A DNA stretch of 9,585 nt from Pseudomonadota bacterium (GTDB lineage Bacteria; Pseudomonadota; Gammaproteobacteria; Xanthomonadales; Marinicellaceae): positions 1 to 9,585 of the forward strand of contig QQUO01000216.1 in NCBI GenBank assembly GCA_008501575.1, in the 5' to 3' direction. Of this stretch, positions 1 to 6,106 are shown one piece after another. The notes under the pieces were generated by a model. It was not told the origin of the DNA. It did no database searches and worked only from the letters and a program-made list of their open reading frames with translations. How positions within the stretch are numbered: position 1 is the first letter of the stretch; the number at the start of each line of letters is the position of its first letter. Position numbers and translations under genes: made by a program.

Positions 1-81
1 ATTAGGACCGGTTTTCAGCGAATATAATATGCCGACCAAAACCAGCCAAATAAGCGCCATGATGACTTCTTTAATGCTCAT
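1..81 (-). CDS. Small membrane protein, N-terminus only (runs off the window)
   Basis: An open frame begins with ATG at 81-79 and stays open for 27 codons to the window edge. It reads MSIKEVIMALIWLVLVGILY, then SLKTGPN. After a short polar start there is one hydrophobic stretch (about residues 7-20), which looks like a membrane anchor or first transmembrane helix. The start overlaps the last 11 bases of the upstream 5'-nucleotidase gene, which suggests an operon with coupled translation. A second possible start is the in-frame ATG at 60-58, which has an AAAGAAG stretch just upstream. Too little is present to name a family. Confidence 0.5.
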   Translation of the reverse strand, partial: MSIKEVIMALIWLVLVGILYSLKTGPN

Positions 82-1690
82 TCAAACAGTTGTCTCGTGT
101 GGTGTTGCAAATTCGATAATCTCGCTGCGGGGCAATGCCGTTCGGCTTTGTCTTTAAATACTCAATGAATAAATCTTTGAGTTCGCTGCCATTGGCACCA
201 CATTCTTTTATCATGCTTTCGTTGACCATGGTGTAACCATCCTGATCAGTATCGGCTGACAGTAAATAATGAGGCATCACCACCCGAATTGTTCCGCTGT
301 CTGAATCAGACAAAGGCGCTTCATTTTTATTTAAATGGATGTGGTGGGCCGTTTCCGTGCCGGGGTTATGAATGAAGGATAAACCTGCGACTTGTAACCA
401 ATGGCCGTTGGCAGTCCAGTTGGAGACACTGTGTTGTAATATATCATGCAGCCTTTGTTTGGGGATTTCGATTAATTGTAAATTACTGGGATAGGGAAAC
501 ATTTCATGCAGGTGTTTGGCAATAATGGCACCACCTGATGGGATGTTTTGATTTAAGCGGATACTGCCGGAATTAAGCAAGGCCACATCAGCGCCACAGG
601 CATGGAAAGCCTGCAGGCTTAAATCAGCCAATAAATTGCCTAAATTGGTCTCAAAACGGCGGATGGTGGTTTCTTCAGCCAGCAATTCCGTTCGGGTTTT
701 TCCCACAACCTGCTGCAGGCAGCGAGCTTCTAATTGACGGGTAGCACAATAGTGCTGTTCAATGTCCGCATTGAGTTGTTTAATTAGACTTAAGGTGTCA
801 GGGTCGGGGTTTATATTATCGGCCAAGGGTATCACTTGTGGCAGCAAAGGCATTTCGGGGTTGGCCAAATCAATTTCCACAACCACTGCTGATGCGGCAT
901 CGGCATCGGCTTTTAAAATCCATTGGCCGTTGACAATTTTAGCCTGGGCGTAATGTTCGTGACCACCCAAGATGATATCTGGGCGGTGGATTTTAGGCAG
1001 TGCCATCATGGCCTGATCATCGGCCATGGTCTGGTGGGTCAGGGCAATGACAAAATCAGCACCGGCCTGGCGTAACATCGGCACATAGTGCTCAGCGGTT
1101 TGGGTAAAATCATCAAAACGGCTGATGTATTCGGGATGAGCCATGTCTGTGGTGACACTAAAAATTCCGACTTTATAAGCGCCGAACTGCTTAAGTGCAT
1201 AGGGTTTTAGCCGTTCTGATTGAATGCCATCGGCACGCCATTCGATGTTGCTGTCCAGCCAGGTAAATTCAGACTGGTTCAGCAAGTCATTCATGATAGC
1301 CACATGCTTTAAGCGGCCTTTGTCGAATTCATGGTTACCAAAGGTTACCAGCATGTCATCGTCAAACACCTGGGCTTGGCCATCTAAATGGTTCATGGTG
1401 CGAATCATGGCCTGGCCATTGTCCTGTTTGCTGTTAAAAGACGGGTGTAAAAAATCACCTGCATGTAACAGTAATACATGCTCAGCATTGGCCTCAAGCC
1501 GGGTTCTTAAAGCGCGTACCCGCGCCAGACCACCGGTATCGCCCTGATTAATACCGGCAATGCGATAGACGTCGTTAACGGCTAAAATGGTGAGTTTAGA
1601 ATCATCATTATCGATATTTTTGGTTGCATGTTGACAAGCGACCAATACAATAATGAGTCCAATATAATAAAATGTTCTGATTGCTTTCAT
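71..1690 (-). CDS. 5'-nucleotidase/metallophosphatase family lipoprotein (UshA-like)
   Basis: A 539-residue two-domain protein of the 5'-nucleotidase family, which removes phosphate from nucleotides or related phosphoesters outside the cytoplasm. The N-terminus has a hydrophobic signal ending in a lipobox, LVAC with Cys19, so it should be a lipid-anchored envelope protein. The metallophosphatase domain follows: NDVY (39-42), AGD (77-79), GNHE (118-121), TH (218-219) and GGHEH (242-246). The first metal motif has Tyr42 where UshA has His. As recalled, some family branches carry NDVY, so this need not mean loss of activity. The C-terminal substrate domain is recognised by NLLADL (349 onward), LLNSGSIR (371-378) and DQDGY (482-486). 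No clear Shine-Dalgarno sequence precedes the ATG. It overlaps the next minus-strand gene downstream and shares its start region with rnd. The exact substrate cannot be read from the sequence. Confidence 0.88.
   Translation of the reverse strand: MKAIRTFYYIGLIIVLVACQHATKNIDNDDSKLTILAVNDVYRIAGINQGDTGGLARVRALRTRLEANAEHVLLLHAGDFLHPSFNSKQDNGQAMIRTMNHLDGQAQVFDDDMLVTFGNHEFDKGRLKHVAIMNDLLNQSEFTWLDSNIEWRADGIQSERLKPYALKQFGAYKVGIFSVTTDMAHPEYISRFDDFTQTAEHYVPMLRQAGADFVIALTHQTMADDQAMMALPKIHRPDIILGGHEHYAQAKIVNGQWILKADADAASAVVVEIDLANPEMPLLPQVIPLADNINPDPDTLSLIKQLNADIEQHYCATRQLEARCLQQVVGKTRTELLAEETTIRRFETNLGNLLADLSLQAFHACGADVALLNSGSIRLNQNIPSGGAIIAKHLHEMFPYPSNLQLIEIPKQRLHDILQHSVSNWTANGHWLQVAGLSFIHNPGTETAHHIHLNKNEAPLSDSDSGTIRVVMPHYLLSADTDQDGYTMVNESMIKECGANGSELKDLFIEYLKTKPNGIAPQRDYRICNTTRDNCLNEH
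1663..1668 (+). promoter_or_regulatory. Candidate -10 box for rnd
   Basis: A perfect TATAAT lies 20 bases before the rnd ATG, inside the first codons of the opposite-strand nucleotidase gene. It would give a very short leader with no ribosome-binding site. The base run 17 bases upstream is not a good -35. A perfect TTGACA at 1631-1636 is present but 26 bases away, which is too far to pair in the usual way. The promoter assignment is inferred. Confidence 0.3.
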
Positions 1691-2756
1691 GGCTAAAATT
1701 CTATCAAATTTTCAATTCATTGATGACATTAATGTCGCTCAAAATTTACTCTCACAGGTCCAGGGACAAGCGTATTATGCCGTGGACACCGAGTTTGAGC
1801 GCTCCCGAACCTTTTACCTTAATCCGGCCTTACTGCAAGTTGCTATCAATGATACCTTTTATTTGGTGGACATTGCCATTAAAGATTTGGCGGACTTGTT
1901 TTTACCGGCCTTTAAAAAACTGATTTTACATTCGGGCTCGGAGGATTTGGAGTTGTGGCAACAAGTGACCCGGTCTAAACCAGAGACAGTTTTTGATACA
2001 CAGGTGGCCGCTGCTTTGGCCGGCTATTCCTTGCACACCTCTTATCAGAATTTGGTGGAAGCTGAATTTGCAGTCAGCCTTACCCAGGGCATGAGTCGAT
2101 CTGATTGGTTACAACGACCATTATCTGATGCTCAGATGGCTTATGCGGTTGAAGATATTTATTATTTAAGCGATTTAAAAAAGCAGCTTTCACAGCGCGT
2201 GGATGCGCGTAATTTGATGCCATTATTTACTGTGCTGATGCAACAGCAGCTGGATAATTTAGACAGTGATGGCCACAATTATAAAATGTTTCAGAAACTG
2301 GTGAAAAACCAGGTGATGACGGCAGCGGAATCCGAGCGATTATGGCGCCTGCTGGTGTGGCGAGATCAGATGGCCCAGAAACGCAATAAACCCCGCAACT
2401 GGATATTAAAGCCACCTGAAATTATGGCCATCGTTAAAAAGGTGAACCAATTTGAAGATTTGTTTACGGTTGGTTTGTATCCAAAATTTATTAAGTACAA
2501 TGGCCGCGACTTATTGCTGGCTTTGCACAACCAGGAAAAAGTTGATTATGGCGAACCGCCTAAAAAGATTAAACTTTCCAGTCGTCAGGGACAAAAGTTT
2601 CAGGCGATGAAAAAGGCGGTCAAAGAAAAAGCCCAAAAAGCGGACATTGATCCGGCCTTAATTATTAATAATGCGGCCTTGAAAGACCTGGCTTTTCGGG
2701 ATAAAGATATTGAGGAATTGCCCACCTGGCAGGCTTTAATCGAGGCGGGCTTTTGA
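1689..2756 (+). CDS. rnd: Ribonuclease D
   Basis: A 355-residue RNase D, a 3'-5' exoribonuclease that trims tRNA and other stable RNA 3' ends in the cytoplasm. The DEDDy exonuclease signature is complete: DTEF with Asp33 and Glu35, HSGSEDLE with Asp86, and YAVED with Tyr152 and Asp156. These line up one residue off the E. coli catalytic set as recalled (D28/E30 motif, D85, Y151, D155). An HRDC domain follows at about 211-281 (AAESERLWRLLVWRD and on), then a Lys-rich segment (about 285-320) and a short C-terminal helical region. An in-frame stop at 1668-1670 makes ATG 1689 the first normal start, and family similarity begins within ten residues of it. There is no Shine-Dalgarno sequence. The ATG shares two bases with the divergent nucleotidase ATG. 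The 3' end overlaps the convergent lipoprotein gene by 21 bp. Confidence 0.95.
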   Translation: MAKILSNFQFIDDINVAQNLLSQVQGQAYYAVDTEFERSRTFYLNPALLQVAINDTFYLVDIAIKDLADLFLPAFKKLILHSGSEDLELWQQVTRSKPETVFDTQVAAALAGYSLHTSYQNLVEAEFAVSLTQGMSRSDWLQRPLSDAQMAYAVEDIYYLSDLKKQLSQRVDARNLMPLFTVLMQQQLDNLDSDGHNYKMFQKLVKNQVMTAAESERLWRLLVWRDQMAQKRNKPRNWILKPPEIMAIVKKVNQFEDLFTVGLYPKFIKYNGRDLLLALHNQEKVDYGEPPKKIKLSSRQGQKFQAMKKAVKEKAQKADIDPALIINNAALKDLAFRDKDIEELPTWQALIEAGF

Positions 2757-3188
2757 GCGTCCGGGGATTGAGCCATCGTCACAGGGTTTAAACTGGCAAT
2801 TATTTTTGGGGTCACGACCGACATAACTGCCATCGGCACATTGCGCCACATCTTGGGTGCAGAATATCGGACTGTCTGGTTCTTTATTGGCTAATGGGCA
2901 GGGTTTGAATTGACAATTTAGGCTGGCATCTCGCCTGACAAAGGAACCATCAGGACATTGTTTCATATCTTCCATACATTCAATTTCTGAAGCAGGTTCC
3001 GGGCACGGGTCGAATTGACAATTCAGATCAGGATTGCGGCTTACGGTTTGACCATCAGGACATATTTTGGCATCCTTGGTACACGCCATAGCTTCTGAGG
3101 TCAGGGTTTGCTCATTATCAGATTGTGGCTGGCAGCCCGTTACTATGAGCAACAGGAACAGACTGATAAACAACTGCTTAGAGGTCAC
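2736..3188 (-). CDS. Cysteine-rich triple-repeat lipoprotein, function unknown
   Basis: A small exported protein (150 residues from the chosen start) with a hydrophobic signal and lipobox VTGC, lipidated Cys19. The mature part is three copies of a 27-residue module with exact spacing C-x6-C-x13-C-x4-C: Cys36/43/57/62, Cys71/78/92/97 and Cys110/117/131/136. Each module reads roughly C-x2-D-x3-C-[PA]-D-G-x2-V-x-R, then NCQF-x-PC. Four cysteines per module suggest two disulfides each in the periplasm or on the surface; metal binding is less likely. I recognise the module as a type seen in other exported proteins but cannot assign a role. I chose GTG at 3188, which overlaps the upstream acetyltransferase stop as GTGA and has GGGA 9 bases upstream. 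A TTG at 3203 is the alternative. It is the last gene of the three-gene operon. Confidence 0.8.
   Translation of the reverse strand: MTSKQLFISLFLLLIVTGCQPQSDNEQTLTSEAMACTKDAKICPDGQTVSRNPDLNCQFDPCPEPASEIECMEDMKQCPDGSFVRRDASLNCQFKPCPLANKEPDSPIFCTQDVAQCADGSYVGRDPKNNCQFKPCDDGSIPGRSKARLD
2781..3083 (-). repeat. Three tandem 81-bp cysteine modules
   Basis: Direct repeats in the coding sequence of the Cys-rich lipoprotein, at 3003-3083, 2898-2978 and 2781-2861 in reading order. Each encodes 27 residues, joined by linkers of 8 and 12 residues. The copies have drifted at DNA level but keep every cysteine and the CxDG and NCQFxPC cores, so the duplication is old and under constraint. Confidence 0.85.
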
Positions 3189-3667
3189 AGGGCTTTTTCC
3201 CAAAACATGGCGAAACCGTGGTGTTCATCCAATTGATAGGGCTTAAAACCAAAACGTTCATAAGCGGCTTGCGCGGTGGTGTTTCCGGAAACCACTTCCA
3301 GGGTTAGTTTACAACAGCTGCGTTGCTGGGCGATGTCTTCCACCATGTCAAACATTTTACGACTAATGCCCATGCCCCGGTATTCGCCGGCCACCACCAC
3401 ATCGTGAATATTAATGAGCGGTCGGCACGCAAAAGTGGAAAATCCCTCAAAGCAATTGACTAAACCAGCCGGCTGGCCATCCACATAAGCCAAAATACTA
3501 AAGGCATCGTCACGTTCTGCCAAAACCGAAATTAAGTTTTGCGCGGTATAGTCACTCAAGGCCATGCCACCGCCCATGGGGTCAGTGGCATAGCAGTCCA
3601 AAAGCTCAATCACATGTCGGGCATGCTGCGCATTTCGGTAGTCGGCTTGAATGACGGTGACGGTCAT
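3185..3667 (-). CDS. GNAT family N-acetyltransferase
   Basis: A 160-residue cytoplasmic protein of the GCN5-related acetyltransferase fold, which moves an acetyl group from acetyl-CoA to an amine. Motif A, the pyrophosphate-binding turn, is EYRGMGISRKMF (95-106). Its R-x-x-G-x-S (97-102) has Ser where Gly or Ala is more common. Motif B shows N129, A132, Y136 and GF at 140-141 (SGNTTAQAAYERFGF). The acceptor substrate cannot be deduced. The ATG lies 3 bases after the stop of the BI-1-like gene, with AAGAGA in the end of that gene as ribosome-binding site. Its TGA overlaps the GTG start of the downstream lipoprotein. Co-transcription of the three genes is therefore likely, although no common pathway is evident. 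Confidence 0.9.
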   Translation of the reverse strand: MTVTVIQADYRNAQHARHVIELLDCYATDPMGGGMALSDYTAQNLISVLAERDDAFSILAYVDGQPAGLVNCFEGFSTFACRPLINIHDVVVAGEYRGMGISRKMFDMVEDIAQQRSCCKLTLEVVSGNTTAQAAYERFGFKPYQLDEHHGFAMFWEKAL

Positions 3668-3670
3668 GCA

Positions 3671-4447
3671 TTAATCTCTTAATTTGGCCAATAAGCGCAA
3701 CAGTTCAATGTATAACCACACCAGGGTAACCATTAAACCAAAGGCACCATACCATTCAAAATGTTTGGGCAGGTTTTGCTCGCTGCCGCGTTCGATGAAA
3801 TCGAAGTCCAGCACCAGGTTCAAAGCGGCGATTCCAACCACAAAGAGACTCAGCCCGATGCTGAGCATGGAGGCGTTTTCAGTGTTGAAGTAACTGATGT
3901 TGGCACCAAAGCCAAAAACAGCCACCAAAGAAACCAAATAAAACAGAGCAATGCCCATGGTGGCAAAGACGATGACTTTCTTAAATGTTTCGGTGACTTT
4001 AATCAAACCGGTGCGGTAACTAAACAGCATGGCGAACATCACCGCCACCGTTAAGCCCACGGCTTGTGACACCAAACCCGGATAACGGGCCTCAAAGATG
4101 GCTGAAATACCACCGACAAAAAGTCCTTGTAAGACCGCATAAATCATGGAGCCGGCGACCGCAAATTGGGGTTTAAAGGCCACCACTAAACCCACCACCA
4201 AACCACCAAACATACCGGTTAACATCAGTGTTCGACCCAGCCCCGGGTCATTGAGCATGGTCTGCCAGGTCCAGGCAGCCACAACGGTCATTATCAGCAA
4301 TAAAATGCCGGTTTTGTTGATGGTGCCGTTAACGGTCATCCGTTGGGCATCATCTTTAATCAGTTCATCCACAGGCCCCAAGCTGATGGCATGTTGCTCA
4401 AATTGGTTCATTGCCGGGTTGGCTGTTTTCATGTTTTTTAAATTCAT
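3671..4447 (-). CDS. Bax inhibitor-1/YccA-like inner membrane protein
   Basis: A 258-residue polytopic membrane protein of the BI-1 (TMBIM-like) superfamily. A roughly 45-residue soluble N-terminus containing MTVNGTINKTG (37-47) precedes about seven hydrophobic helices, near 47-65, 74-91, 96-116, 127-144, 158-180, 194-213 and 231-252. The acidic signature LVLDFDFIERG (211-221, Asp214, Asp216, Glu219) between the last two helices is typical of the bacterial long-N-terminus branch. Studied relatives act as pH-sensitive calcium leak channels or interact with FtsH, but the role here is not known. AAGG, seven bases before the ATG, supports the start. It is the first gene of an operon with the acetyltransferase and Cys-rich lipoprotein genes. 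Confidence 0.9.
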   Translation of the reverse strand: MNLKNMKTANPAMNQFEQHAISLGPVDELIKDDAQRMTVNGTINKTGILLLIMTVVAAWTWQTMLNDPGLGRTLMLTGMFGGLVVGLVVAFKPQFAVAGSMIYAVLQGLFVGGISAIFEARYPGLVSQAVGLTVAVMFAMLFSYRTGLIKVTETFKKVIVFATMGIALFYLVSLVAVFGFGANISYFNTENASMLSIGLSLFVVGIAALNLVLDFDFIERGSEQNLPKHFEWYGAFGLMVTLVWLYIELLRLLAKLRD

Positions 4448-4487
4448 TGATATACCTTGTCGTTATGATTGAATGTGTTTAACCATA

Positions 4488-4517
4488 ATTATATAGGTTC
4501 AATTTCGCAGGGTACAA
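4488..4517 (-). promoter_or_regulatory. Candidate promoter of the BI-1/GNAT/lipoprotein operon
   Basis: On the minus strand a perfect TATAAT (4493-4488) is preceded, with an 18-base spacer, by TTGTAC (4517-4512), a three-of-six match to the -35 consensus. It lies about 40 bases before the BI-1-like ATG, a normal leader length. The -10 is convincing and the -35 weak. Confidence 0.45.
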
Positions 4518-4595
4518 GCTAAATCGATTGTTAAAGTGTTAATAAAAAGATTTGGCCGGACAATAGACGTGACAATTAGGCGAGATAAAAAAAAG

Positions 4596-4730
4596 ATGTT
4601 CAGTCATCTGCGATAGGCAAGATAAACTTGCTAAATATTTAACGTTTCCCCAAACGTTAAATTTAACAACCACATCCCCCAATGGGTTGTTGCTATCGTG
4701 CCTGAGGAGCGGCAGCAAATGACTGAACAT
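4596..4730. repeat. Highly structured inverted-repeat element (possible RNA element or MITE-like repeat)
   Basis: The outer arms ATGTTCAGTCATCTGC (4596-4611) and GCAAATGACTGAACAT (4715-4730) pair at 15 of 16 positions. Almost everything between them is also self-complementary. CGATAG (4611-4616) pairs with CTATCG (4693-4698) and can extend through CAA/TTG past a one-base bulge. A perfect 11-bp stem, 4637-4647 with 4652-4662, closes a CCCC loop. AACAACC (4665-4671) can pair with GGTTGTT (4685-4691), partly competing with the extension. TGCC (4699-4702) can pair with GGCA (4711-4714). No target-site duplication is visible at the ends. Options are a regulatory leader RNA for the short plus-strand frame, a minus-strand small RNA, or a small non-autonomous mobile repeat. 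Confidence 0.6.
4704..4709 (+). promoter_or_regulatory. Shine-Dalgarno sequence GAGGAG in a hairpin loop
   Basis: A strong ribosome-binding sequence nine bases before the ATG at 4719. It lies in the eight-base loop of the small TGCC/GGCA hairpin, whereas the ATG falls in the outer stem of the structured element. This placement is unlike a chance AG-rich run and decides the start of the short frame that follows. Confidence 0.4.
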
Positions 4731-4871
4731 GAAGCAAAAACCTGATCATTCTGGCTATTTAATATTATCTGTGCCGCAATGCTTTTTACAGGTTACATCT
4801 ATTCAGATATGCGATTATTAATCGCCGTTACCTATAAAAGCGAAACAGCCACACAAAACCCTCAAAAATAA
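4719..4871 (+). pseudogene. Short membrane-protein-like frame with in-frame TGA at codon 9
   Basis: From ATG 4719, behind GAGGAG, the frame reads MTEHEAKT, then TGA (4743-4745), then continues 41 codons as SFWLFNIICAAMLFTGYIYS and a polar tail ending QNPQK before TAA at 4869-4871. Read through, it would be a 50-residue single-span membrane protein: charged N-terminus, helix at about 10-28, polar C-terminus. TGA is one base from TGG, so a nonsense-mutated Trp codon is the simplest reading. A sequencing error or programmed UGA readthrough cannot be excluded. An internal ATG at 4779 could give a 30-residue product but has no good ribosome-binding site. I recognise no family. It converges with tyrA. 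Confidence 0.3.
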
Positions 4872-4895
4872 TTAAATTAATTTTTTTTGGGTTTG
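4854..4895. terminator. Weak AT-rich hairpin between the short frame and tyrA
   Basis: CAAAACCC (4854-4861) faces GGGTTTG (4889-4895) with one bulged A. The interior is an A-run, a nearly palindromic AATTAAATTAATT and a T8 run. It lies between two convergent reading frames, so a terminator is expected here. Neither strand has a clean T-tract after the GC base of the stem, so the call is tentative. Confidence 0.3.
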
Positions 4896-4905
4896 TCAGG
4901 GTGTT

Positions 4906-6024
4906 TTAGGATTGGCTGTTGTTTGGGTGTGTGCGGATGGTTAAATATTCTTTGGCTTGCTGCATTAATTGCACGAAGGCATGTTGGTGGTTATGGTGGA
5001 GAATTTGCTTGAGGCGATTGATGGTGTCATCTAAGGCATTAATAATGGTTGGGCTGTATTGGTTAAGCTTTTGAATCTCATAGTATAAATCCGGGTTTTC
5101 ATGGGTGACATTGGCTGCGATGTTCCATTGCGCATCAAAAGTGGTGCTGGATAAGTTGGCCAACAGCTCAGCCGCTTCTCCGGATTCAGCCAGTACCGTC
5201 ATAAAGATGATGTTCAGTAAATGTGATAAACCCAAAACATAACTGATTAAACGATCATGGTCCTCAAACTTCATATCAATTCGCTCAACCATGGTGGGTT
5301 GGAACAGTTGCTTGGCACTGTTTAAGGCGTCGCCATCACCCATATCAATAAAAATCACATGTTTGTTGGATAATAATTGAATATCAGGCCCAAACATGGG
5401 GTGGATGGAAACCACGCGGCAGCCACTGTCGCGTAAAGCCCGCAATGGGCGCCGTAAAGGTGTTTTAATGGAACTGATGTCCATCACAATACCGCTGGGT
5501 TTGAGCTGTTGCAATTGATTAAGAATATCGACGCTTTTTTGAATCGGGGTGGCGATGATAATAAAATCATGGTCAAGTTCAATTTCAGTGAGGTCGGCCT
5601 TGAAATTGTGCTGATTATCCAGGGGCTCGACATCATTTATTTCCACGGTAAAGTTTTGTTCTTGTAAAAAATGGGCAAACCATTGACCCATTTTGCCGTT
5701 ACCGCCGATGATTAATGCCTTTTTATTATGGCCATAGCCTGAACTTTTGACTTTCTGGACTTCTTGTTTACTTAAGGATGTTTCAATAATGAGTTCAAAT
5801 ATACTTTGCGCAATGTCAGGGTTCAGCTTTTTATCCTCGGCAACCGTGCGGATATGATTAATGACTTGTTTTTCCCGTCCAAAGTCTCTGGTGGGTGATT
5901 TTGTGTCGAGCTTCACATTTCCAATCTGTTCAACATTAAACTGACGTTCAGCGATCAATGCTATAATTTGTTCATCAATGTCATCAAGACGCTGCCTTAA
6001 TTGGGTTAATTTTTGATTTTTCAT
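4906..6024 (-). CDS. tyrA: Bifunctional chorismate mutase/prephenate dehydrogenase (T-protein)
   Basis: A 372-residue cytoplasmic enzyme of tyrosine synthesis: chorismate to prephenate, then NAD-dependent oxidative decarboxylation to 4-hydroxyphenylpyruvate. The N-terminal AroQ mutase domain (1 to about 93) keeps the whole E. coli active-site set as recalled, shifted by one: Arg10, Arg27, Lys38, Asp47, Arg50, Glu51, Ser83, Gln87. The dehydrogenase has the Rossmann motif GGNGKMG (107-113) and HPMFGPD (208-214) with catalytic His208; His256 and His268 match other conserved E. coli histidines. In an ungapped alignment Asn305 stands where E. coli has prephenate-binding Arg294. The total length matches E. 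coli TyrA. No Shine-Dalgarno sequence is visible before the ATG. The gene is monocistronic here and divergent from the CsgG-like gene, with 82 bases between the starts. The PheA-type alternative is excluded because the second domain is a Rossmann dehydrogenase. Confidence 0.92.
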   Translation of the reverse strand: MKNQKLTQLRQRLDDIDEQIIALIAERQFNVEQIGNVKLDTKSPTRDFGREKQVINHIRTVAEDKKLNPDIAQSIFELIIETSLSKQEVQKVKSSGYGHNKKALIIGGNGKMGQWFAHFLQEQNFTVEINDVEPLDNQHNFKADLTEIELDHDFIIIATPIQKSVDILNQLQQLKPSGIVMDISSIKTPLRRPLRALRDSGCRVVSIHPMFGPDIQLLSNKHVIFIDMGDGDALNSAKQLFQPTMVERIDMKFEDHDRLISYVLGLSHLLNIIFMTVLAESGEAAELLANLSSTTFDAQWNIAANVTHENPDLYYEIQKLNQYSPTIINALDDTINRLKQILHHNHQHAFVQLMQQAKEYLTIRTHPNNSQS

Positions 6025-6106
6025 ATTGAATGTCAGTTTATTTAGGCGTAAATTGTTACAGTATATAGGTGATTTAGCAATGAATTTTAATGGGAGTATT
6101 TATAGT

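Noticed and set aside
1631..1668. TTGACA and TATAAT read as one promoter for rnd
   Set aside because: Both hexamers are perfect but 26 bases apart, well outside the usual 16-18 base spacer.
3189..3203. TTG start for the Cys-rich lipoprotein
   Set aside because: GTG at 3188 overlaps the upstream stop as GTGA, has GGGA at good spacing and gives a better signal peptide. The TTG remains possible.
4539..4730. 63-codon minus-strand frame starting in the right arm of the structured element
   Set aside because: It spans the inverted repeats, has no ribosome-binding site and no recognisable protein character; palindromic DNA easily gives open frames on both strands.
4596..4730. Insertion-sequence remnant with terminal inverted repeats
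   Set aside because: No target-site duplication at the ends and no transposase-like peptide inside; kept only as a MITE-like possibility.
4743..4785. Selenocysteine insertion signal after the in-frame TGA
   Set aside because: Only a short GGC/GCC pairing around an AT-rich loop is visible; it does not resemble a bacterial SECIS hairpin.
6026..6106. N-terminal extension of the CsgG-like protein from a TTG start
   Set aside because: It would place 27 residues before a clear signal peptide; ATG 6107 has GGGAG upstream and is preferred.
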